DNA from: Thysanoteuthis rhombus
Lineage: Eukaryota > Mollusca > Cephalopoda > Oegopsida > Thysanoteuthidae
Reading direction: 5' to 3'
Length of the DNA: 64,000 nt
Assembly (NCBI GenBank): GCA_963457665.1
Contig: OY735203.1
Coordinates: 5,825,850 to 5,889,849, forward strand
Shown: one piece after another, positions 56,400-64,000 of the stretch
Layout: each line of letters starts with the position of its first letter
Position numbering within the stretch: position 1 is the stretch's first letter
Notes under the pieces: model-generated
The model's database searches: none
What the model was told of the DNA's origin: nothing
What the model saw: the letters and a program-made list of their open reading frames with translations, nothing else
Program-made: the position numbers and the translations under genes

Positions 56400-58890
56400 G
56401 TACTGACCTTTCAGGAGACAAATTAAAAAGATCATCTAACATCCAGGGGCATATGAAACTTTCACACTACCCCTGCTTCTATCAAATAAAGAGACGTATA
56501 TAATTAGCAGAAATATCAAAACAATTAAATTCTGAAAGTTTTAGAATTCAACAAGATTAGGAATCTTACGTTTTCCAGAAATGTTTCATCCGTCTGTTCC
56601 TTCTTAATCACTGTCATGAGATTTTGTTGCTTTTGAAGAGTGAAAAAAATCGAGAGATTTTTCCCTTGAATTCTAATTCAAATTGAAAAGACAATGAAAG
56701 ATGTTCGGTCAAACACATATTATACCGATGTCAGATTCATCTATGCAGGCCTCCAGCATTGATAGTTTAAAGAAGTGAGAAAAATTTTCCCCAAATGTTT
56801 TTAGTATTAAAAGATGTAACTTTTCATAATGGGAGAGGAAAAAAACCAGTAATGAAAAGATAAATAATTTTTGTAGGGAATAATGATAACTTTATACAGT
56901 AGAGAATAATAATTCTAGTGCAAAGAACAAAGAAATATGTCAGATGCAGAATTAAGGTATCATTATTTTCATGGATCATTTGATTTTCTTATGAATGATC
57001 AGCTAAAAACAATCACTGTAGGCCAGAGGGAAAATCCTGTAATACGTGCGATTGTTTTGTGCCTTTGAAGTTTTCAGAGTAAAAAGGGAATTGAAGCTTG
57101 TTGACTTTTCGAGTTGGCATCAAAAGTAGCATATTCACAAAAATGTTCTTTTGATCTCACTAGATTCAAAAGTTATGGAAACACGTTTTAGAAAGTCTAC
57201 TAGCACACACAAAGGCTGTCTTCAGTGACTATTAGGCTTGATGTTAATTCTCTACTCATTTTGAGAATTTATAATTCTTTTTCATTCTAGATGTGTTCAC
57301 ACCTTTCCTCCCCTATCTCTTCTCCCCCTCCTGTTTTTTTGTGGCGATTCTCTGAGAAATGGTGATATGTTTATCTTATACAAAATTAATTGTTTCTTCA
57401 TTAAATGTATTCTGCTCGATTTCAAAGTATTTCTTTTCATCTTTTGTTACAAACAACCCCCCCACACACACACAAACAAAAACTGGATCATTATCATTGG
57501 GATGAGCATGAATGTAGATCCCACAATATTATTATTAGGTTGTAAATTGTACTGGATGTTGCTTCACTCTTCAGGTTTAGGCATTTTAACGCTGTTGCAT
57601 TCATGAATGACTTGCTATGATGTTCTGTTTTTGCTTGAAAAATAAGCCTACGAAAAGAAATTGAATCATTGTAATACAGTTTTCAATTAATTTCTATGTT
57701 TTATACAAAGTATGCCACATTTTGTTTCATTTTTTTTAAATTCAAATTTTGGGGGTTGGTAAGAAAATCTTTTTATCCCCACAAAATTCTATTTTATTCA
57801 ACTTGAACAGTTCATGTTACTTTTAGACAGGATGGGTGAAAACAAACTACCAATTGGAAAATTGGTAAGAGATAACTTCAGCATTTATTGTTCAGTTGTA
57901 GTAAAACTAGCTTGAATTTCATTTTGGTCCATAGACTGATTGAACAGATTTCAATTCTGACTCTAAAATATCCTCTGTAAAATGGAAATGCAACAATTTT
58001 TTTGTAAAATATCTCTGAGAGTTAATAAGTGAGCTTTCACAAAAAAACAAACCAGGTATTTTTATGTTATTTTGTGTTAAAGAAAGTCACAATAAGAAAA
58101 AAGCTGATATTGGTGTGTGAGGTGGGCTAATGGCTTTTTCTAAATCTTCTTTCTTAGGAATTAGTTAGGGTTTGGGGTTTTTTTTAGGGACATAACAGGA
58201 ACAAGTTATTGGCAGTAATGCCTTTAAGACAAATCCTTTATCCAAGGCCCAATTTCTCTCCTCTAGCAACATCCATTGATAACGTTAGAATGGTGGAGAA
58301 AATGAAGTTAATCCTACAAGGCCATCATGTTGGATTATGGTGAAATATGAAGAGAAACTTTCCTCTTAATGTTTTTGTTTTTATCTTCATTGATAATTGT
58401 CCATTTTTCTTTTCTTGTTCATAAATTGTTGCTATTGATTTTTTCAAACTTCAGTCCAAGTTGGAGGCTAGAGTTTACTCTGGTTTTCCACAACAACAAC
58501 AATCTTCACCTTATGTATAAATCAAAATATTGGGAATGCTATTTGAGAAGAGTTGTCTCCCCTATTTAATCATAATCTTCGGAATATATATATAATAGAA
58601 AAATTTGCAGTAGTCATCCTCAGTCAGGATTGAAGTAGGAGTGAAGTTTGACCCTGTAGAAGCCAGGCTTTGAAGTATTATTATCTTTGTTGTTGTTGTT
58701 TTTATGCTTCCTGTTTTTTTTCTTTTATCTGATTTCTTCCTGTTTTACTAATACATTGACTATTTATATTATCAGGAATATTGTCTTGGTAACCTTCCAT
58801 TTAAAAAAAAAAAATATTTTGCGTGTGAAGCATTCAATAAGTTAACATTCTCCAAGTATTTTAATATTTATTTCAATTATTGCAATAAAT
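56400..58890. other. No feature recognised
   Basis: About 2.5 kb with no transposon protein, dispersed repeat or recognised coding motif. Small frames at 57367 and 58369 on + look like chance. This is the cleanest stretch for a missed host exon or regulatory element, but nothing positive supports one. Confidence 0.4.
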
Positions 58891-58902
58891 GATATTTACC
58901 CT

Positions 58903-59085
58903 TGGATGGTGTAATAGTTGGCATGTCTGCCTCACAGGCAATAGGATCTAGGTTCAATTCTCGGTATGAACAAAGACTGCTGGAAATTCTCCATTAGTAC
59001 CAATTTCCCAGCATACTCAGCAGCTAAGTACACTCAAGATCAAAAAATGATTTTTGGATCCCCAAAAGCGTTAAAGAACCAAACG
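58903..59085 (+). mobile_element. tRNA-Val-like SINE head and body
   Basis: 'TGGTGTAATAGTTGGCATG' (58907) fits the tRNA A box. 'CTGCCTCACAGGCAATAGG' gives an anticodon arm whose 7-base loop would hold CAC (Val). 'AGGTTCAATTCTCGG' (58951-58965) fits the B box. The acceptor arm does not pair and no CCA-type end follows, so this is a SINE rather than a tRNA gene. Body ~110 bp; no tail identified. Family differs from SINE H. Confidence 0.6.
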
Positions 59086-59504
59086 TTTTATCCATTTGAT
59101 TTTAATACCCTGAGAAGGTCTTTGTCTTGACTGAAGTAACAAAGACATCAGCATTGTAGAGTGAACAAAGTATTTTTTCAATAGAAAATACTTTCATCTG
59201 AATTGATTCGTGATATTATTTGTGGAGAAAAGTAGAAGGCTTATGAAGATGATATCCATTAATTCTTGACTGGATCGTTTTATCTGCATCATTAAATACT
59301 GATTTTATCATCTACGTCCATGACATAAGAAAGACATTTCATGTTCAGAAATATTGTGTCCTCTCTTCCGTTAGCTGTACTTTCTTTCACTATATCTTCC
59401 CTCTTAGTCTCTTTCTCTCATACCCTTTCTTTCTTCTTTGATGCTATAACTTGCTTAATTTCTCTTTACTTTTTTGTTCCCTCCTCATTACCCCTGTCAA
59501 CAAA

Positions 59505-59965
59505 GTTGGAGAAATATATGTATTACTCTACTCCTGTCCACACAATATCTGGATGAATTTCAATGAAATTCAGTGAGATGGTCGGCCATGAAGTAAGGAA
59601 GAATTCATCAAGTTTAGGGGCGGATCTAATCATTTATTTTTGATTGAGAGACATTTATGTATTTGCTCATGGCTCATCATACGATTTCTTCAAAAGTTCT
59701 CAATCAATTTCTAAGGAACTCTATGAATAGACGGGCTATGGGGTAAAAGAAAATTTATTGAGTTTTGAGGTGTATCTCTTTATTTGTTTTCAATTGACAG
59801 ATATTTTCAATCTTTTTTATACATCTATGAATTTGCTCATGACTCAATACAATATCTCCAAAAGTTCACGATGAATTTAGATGAGATTTTGAAGAAGGAT
59901 TGGCCATAAGCTATGGAAAATATGATTAAATTTTGAAGGTCAACCAAGGAATTTCTTTTGATTGA
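59505..59965 (-). repeat. Degenerate tandem array, family D, inverted copy
   Basis: Three units of ~170-190 bp on the minus strand, each with the complement of 'CTCATGACTCA.TA.AATATC', 'CAAAAGTTC.C.AT.AATTT' and a 'GGTC(G/T)GCCATGA.GTA'-like spacer. They match the 'AACTTTTGGAGATATTGT' and 'GTCATGAGCA' parts of 30205-31175, about 29 kb away. Confidence 0.65.
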
Positions 59966-60413
59966 ATTGTTGCGCGAAGTTAGTAGAGGTATACACTCTC
60001 TGACTTTGATGATTTTCTTTTGTTATTTCAAGTTATAATTTCCAACTCATCTCTCTTTAAAAATTTCTTTTTTCAACATCACTTCTTACTGTAAAACTGT
60101 TTTGTATTGTTCAGGGCCAACAAATCATGGTTTAATTTTGATTTTGAGTAAAAACAATTATTTACTAATCTACACTGAAGTGCTCATCAATCTATCAACA
60201 AACAAATGTATGTACAGCAAAAAGTATGTATACAAATCAAATCAAATTATCCCATCATCTAGTAGACTGCTAGGGTACCATGCTGGCACCATCATATATC
60301 TCAGAACAATGAAGGTTACTTGGCGCTGTCCATCTTTTCCCCGACTAACATGCAACACTTTGTACTGGCTTATAGTGTATCAGCAGCATTGTATGAATTC
60401 ATTTTTTCAAATT

Positions 60414-60456
60414 GTCTGATGAGGGTTAATTAATGCCCTGAAACATTCATAACAGA
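60414..60456 (+). ncRNA. Hammerhead-ribozyme-like motif (speculative)
   Basis: CTGATGA (60416-60422) is followed by GGG, a 10-base loop, CCC, then TGAAAC (60439-60444). That is the order CUGANGA, helix II, GAAA of a hammerhead core, with one extra T. TTGT before and ACAG at 60451 could form a short helix I. Helix III would be one pair at best. Such minimal motifs occur in Penelope-type elements, but no Penelope coding remnant is adjacent. Confidence 0.25.
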
Positions 60457-61387
60457 AATATAAAATAGAATAGCCATGTTTTCATATAATTCGTTAAAAT
60501 ATATTGAAGATTTATGCAGTCATTGCGCTACGGCCTGACTTGCAGCCCCGGCTAATTTTTTTTTAAAGGTTATATTTCAGATTTATTTTTTAGATTTTTC
60601 CGAATCCCTCAGATACATTGTGCCCCAAGAGCGCCAGTGCCCCACCTCCTGATTGTTGTTGGGTTTGTGGCACCACAGTGTATAAAGGCTTTAGTTGCCA
60701 ATTTACTTTATAAAGTTCAACCGACAACTTACCCTAGGTAATTTCTCACAGTGCTGTATATATATATATTTCTTTGTTTCCATAAATTTGGTTGTACATA
60801 ACGTTCGTCAGTGCAAATGATCCAAGCATTCTTGCCTGATGGTTATGAAGGATTGGGCAAAAAAAACAAAAAAAACAGACCAGGCTAAAAGATCAGACAC
60901 TGTCTGGATTAGTCTTTTTTTTTTTTTCAGATCAGACCAATTTTTTCCAATTTATACTATTAAAAACTCTGAGAGCTGTACTTAGTTTTTAAAAAAAATC
61001 ATGTTGCAGCTAGAATGCTAATCTAAAGCATTATATGTAAAAAAAAAAATTCACTGAGGGTGGAAAGAAATTGTTTTTTAAATTTTCAAATGATAGAAAA
61101 CTCAAACCAAAAATTCCTCAATCAAACATTTTGATAATGGTGACACGAAAAGCTGTGCAAACTACCTTGACTTGTCTAATGGTGTTGACAGATGAGTGCA
61201 CAAATCATCCCAAGCATGTCAAGATTTGATCGTAAAACCTACCAGTAACTACACTGAGTACACTCAAACAATTCTTTAGCTCCCATCACTCTCCCCCCCC
61301 CCGGTTACATTTACATTGTGTAAGAAGACAATTATCTGATGCTCAGTTATTTTTCCATTGGCAATGCTAGGAGTTCCCGCTTATCTA

Positions 61388-61402
<15 letters not shown>

Positions 61403-61421
<19 letters not shown>
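61403..61421. repeat. (CT)n(TA)n microsatellite
   Basis: TCTCTC run at 61387-61402 followed by about 9 TA units. Confidence 0.9.
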
Positions 61422-61829
61422 AACTTGTCATACATATTTGAACAGACATTTTGCTTTGCTTGGTTTTGATAGTTAAATGACACCTTTGTCATTCCACAGG
61501 CCGTAGTCTCAAGGAGATGGAATGGTCAATTATGGCTGTATATATGATGTCCAGATGCCACATGTATAGGCCGTTTTCTCTACCTGTTGTATGTGTATCT
61601 CCTACTAGAAAGATTAAATATATTTCTTTTATTGCTTTCAGGGCACAATAATAATATGTTATGATATTAAATTATTTTAAGATACATGTATGGTAGTTGT
61701 GATGTGGAAATGAAGTAACAAACTTTTATAAGTGGAATACATTTTTATAAATTACCAAAACATATTTGTAAGGTAAGGATTATCTCTAATTTTGAAATGA
61801 AATTCCCTGAGTTACTCATCTGTGTTGGT

Positions 61830-63370
61830 GGTAGATTTTCAAATTATTGGCTCTTATTCCTGAACAGTGATGTTCATGACTGACACTGAATCTGTCCCTC
61901 TGTCATACAGCAAAGAAGAGCTCAAAAGTTTTGAAGTGGATAGCTTCAGCAGTAAAAGGATAGAAGGACTTTTAGGCCATTAATAGAAAAGTCCCTGTTA
62001 TTTCATCAAAATCCTCTCAAGTTGACCATAATGTCTTCTTTTCTTTCCCTCTGAATGCAAAAGTTTTGCCAGTCCTGGTAAAGCTATGGAAGAAAGAAAG
62101 AGTGCAACAGACTTGTTTCTCTTTTGTAGAAATTGTTCTTACATCTTCCTCTCATTTCTGGTTCCAAAATCAACCATCACATCATCTGGGTCATAGAAGC
62201 ATCTAATAAGTAGAACCAGGGCATCTGAATCTGATGTTTTTTGTGACTCCAATGAAGTGCATGTTTCATGTGAGCAAGTATGTGCATATCAGCTTCTTCA
62301 TGTGGTCATTCTTGCATTACATGACTTGGTTCTTTGTATGCCACAGATCTGAGCTGAGTAATGTAGATATCTCGGTCTAGTATAGATTCTATCTTGCTAA
62401 CTTGATGGCTGGTGAGTTTATTCAACTCATCCTTATTCTGAGAACTTTTCAGGAAATCTTTGAATTTGGTTTTCTGTGTGATTTTTATAGATCCTGATAC
62501 ATTGATTCTACATGCTACTCATTTGTTGCCACAAGTTTCACTTTTAATGCTGGATTGGAGGTAATAATCTTGCACAATGCCCACCTTTTTGGCAGTCTTC
62601 AGGAGCTGTTTGATGTATTGCACAATCCCATTTGCTTATTATTGGAAGGTGTTTCCTATTGGGTGATATTGTGCATAATTATAATTTACCATCTACAATT
62701 AGGCAATTAAATATTTTGTCAACTTGACTTATTGACTCAAATAGTTATGCAAGCTCTGACTTTGTTCCTACATAAAGTTGTCCAAAATCAGAAATGGATG
62801 ATGGGTGTTGTTGATATCTTGTCTCCTCGTTTCAGCTGATTTGTTGAAAAAAAATCCTTGTGCACAGTGCCAAATTAGTGATGCAATTTGTTCCCCAGTG
62901 ACACTTCTTCGGTCTTGAGCGTTTTGAACCATAGCAGAGGATATCATCTGATTAGTGCTTTGAAAGTACTTTCTTGTTGGACAAGAACATTTTCTTTGTG
63001 AGATTCATATTACTTCTCTTCAATGTTTTTACATTCAAGTTAGTTGTGATGACAGACTCATCAGTACAAGAACTTGTATTGAGCACTGGTAATTCTGGAC
63101 CTTTACCTTCAAATGGGTTGACAAATTCAGCTTCAATTGAAACCAAAAGATTCTCGATTCTCACTTTCTTTTAGAAACATTCTTTGTAATGCAACTCTTT
63201 CCTTGACATGTTTGTAATCAGTGATAGCATTTAAAATGAAAATTGTTCCTTCGAACTTATGGAGAAGGCATGTTTGCTCTAGCTTAGCTAGCATCCAATT
63301 TTTGCTCAGGGAGCAGCTAAAGGACTACTGATGAAATTTTGGTTTGGACTCAGGACTTTTTTTACAGTTA
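61830..63370 (-). pseudogene. Decayed gene of a repetitive PIN-nuclease-like family
   Basis: Minus strand, many frameshifts and stops, but the block order matches a protein family I recall as multi-copy and unnamed in molluscs and cnidarians. From the N-terminal side: 'LEQTCLLHKFEGTIF' (~63270) and 'VSIEAEFVNPFEGKGPEL' (63090-63145). Then 'SSAMVQNAQDRRSVTGEQIA' (~62885-62945, slightly shortened here), and 'SDSDALVLLIRCF' (~62190-62230), an acidic D.D pair. 'FGTRNERK' (~62160) and 'FHSFTRTGKTFAF' (~62050-62090) follow, where the family has an HSFTGCDT-like motif; its acidic residue is lost. DxD plus GCD motifs suggest a PIN/FEN-like nuclease fold. Non-functional. Whether it is transposon-encoded or a host gene family is open. 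Confidence 0.6.
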
Positions 63371-63841
63371 TATCCCTTGCATTGTAAATATATATGAATT
63401 GATTCTCATTCAGTTTTGGTGTTTCAAAATGTAATGTATAGTACATAAAATCTTATTTTTAGTCAATAAACTTAAAGTAACTATTAATGATCTTGAGATG
63501 ATCTCTAGAGGTCACATTATTCATAATGAGTTGAATTCAAGGCCATCTTCAGAATACTCAGGGTTGAATAAGTAGGTTGATACAAACAGGAATTTAACAC
63601 TAAAATAAATGTAAGAATTCCCCCCCCCTTTTCAAACACATAATTCTATAAAATATTTAATCATAGTCAGAGCAATTGAAAATATTATATAATACTGTTA
63701 ATTGTTTATTACACCTTGGATATTTATCAGAATCATACTTGATTTCATAAATCATTTAAAGTCTCTAAAAAGCAGTGATGTAAATGGGTTTTGGGAAGTA
63801 AGTATAATCATTTTTTAAAAATTTAATGCTTTGTCGGTCAC

Positions 63842-63877
63842 AGCCAATATCATCAAAATCATCTGATGATGTTGGCT
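63842..63877. repeat. Short hairpin palindrome
   Basis: AGCCAATATCATCA (63842-63855) and TGATGATGTTGGCT (63864-63877) are complementary at 13 of 14 positions with an 8-base loop. Followed by 'AAATCAAATCAAATTATTC', a word also present at 60236. Function unknown; could be the end of an unrecognised MITE. Confidence 0.55.
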
Positions 63878-64000
63878 TTCAAATCAAATCAAATTATTCT
63901 ATTCAAAATTCTAAAATACATACAAGACAATTAATACAAAACAACTAGAAGCAACACAATAAATTCAAGATTCATAAAACAAACGAGATCAAAAATTGAA

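Noticed and set aside
56336..56400. 'GGCGGTACCATTAAGCC' and related stretches at 43300, 39125 and 22980 as DNA-transposon termini
   Set aside because: They resemble generic CAGTGGCG-type ends but no matching second end or target duplication was found.
58903..58975. Functional tRNA-Val gene
   Set aside because: A and B boxes are good, but the acceptor stem does not pair and the anticodon stem has mismatches; SINE head is the better reading.
1..64000. CRISPR arrays, bacterial operons, prophage or defence islands
   Set aside because: Base composition, microsatellites, SINEs and LINE fragments show an animal nuclear genome; no regularly spaced direct repeats with unique spacers were seen.

Overview
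The window looks like intergenic or intronic DNA from an animal nuclear genome. It is AT-rich, split by long (TA)n microsatellites, and packed with old, broken transposable elements from several superfamilies on both strands. I found no intact host gene, no multi-exon coding signal, and no rRNA, functional tRNA or CRISPR array. The mix of elements (an RTE-like LINE with GAT-repeat tails, a Penelope-like element of the 'DFSTLYT' type, an irritans-type mariner, tRNA-derived SINEs, and a decayed gene of a repetitive PIN-nuclease-like family) would suit a mollusc, perhaps a coleoid cephalopod. That assignment is an inference from general familiarity, not something the sequence proves.

Layout. 0-6.6 kb: LINE tails (one pair forming a hairpin), one copy of dispersed repeat E and two and a half copies of a ~440 bp repeat C. 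6.6-13.9 kb: two decayed Penelope-like copies facing each other tail to tail (6.7-8.7 kb on +, 11.4-13.9 kb on -), each ending at a (TA)n tract, with tails of two RTE-type LINEs between them. 15.3-16.0 kb: a mariner pseudogene whose catalytic core has been deleted. 16.2-20.2 kb: a LINE split by a MITE, a SINE, a minisatellite-like array and a foldback element. 20.7-29.5 kb: C and E repeats. 30.2-33.0 kb: a degenerate tandem array, then a LINE copy with target-site duplication. 34-46 kb: solo Penelope 3' ends, further LINE copies including the longest RT-bearing one (39.7-40.9 kb), a second foldback and SINEs. 47.8-54.3 kb: C repeats, a LINE nested in repeat E, and the least decayed LINE copy (52.57-53.34 kb) inside a foldback MITE, within an 11-bp duplication that also encloses 660 bp of non-LINE DNA. 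54.8-61.4 kb: TA microsatellites, a tRNA-Val-like SINE head and a second copy of the 30-kb tandem repeat. 61.8-63.4 kb: the decayed PIN-like gene.

There is no gene network here. What can be read is insertion history: LINE into repeat E, LINE plus extra DNA into a foldback MITE, a MITE into a LINE, and Penelope copies sitting in TA microsatellites. The most useful leads are the Penelope family, with a conserved 3' hairpin next to a CTGATGA motif and many solo 3' ends, and the chimeric LINE insertion at 52.57-54.0 kb. Open reading frames of 60-130 codons that run through TA repeats or T-rich DNA are treated as chance.
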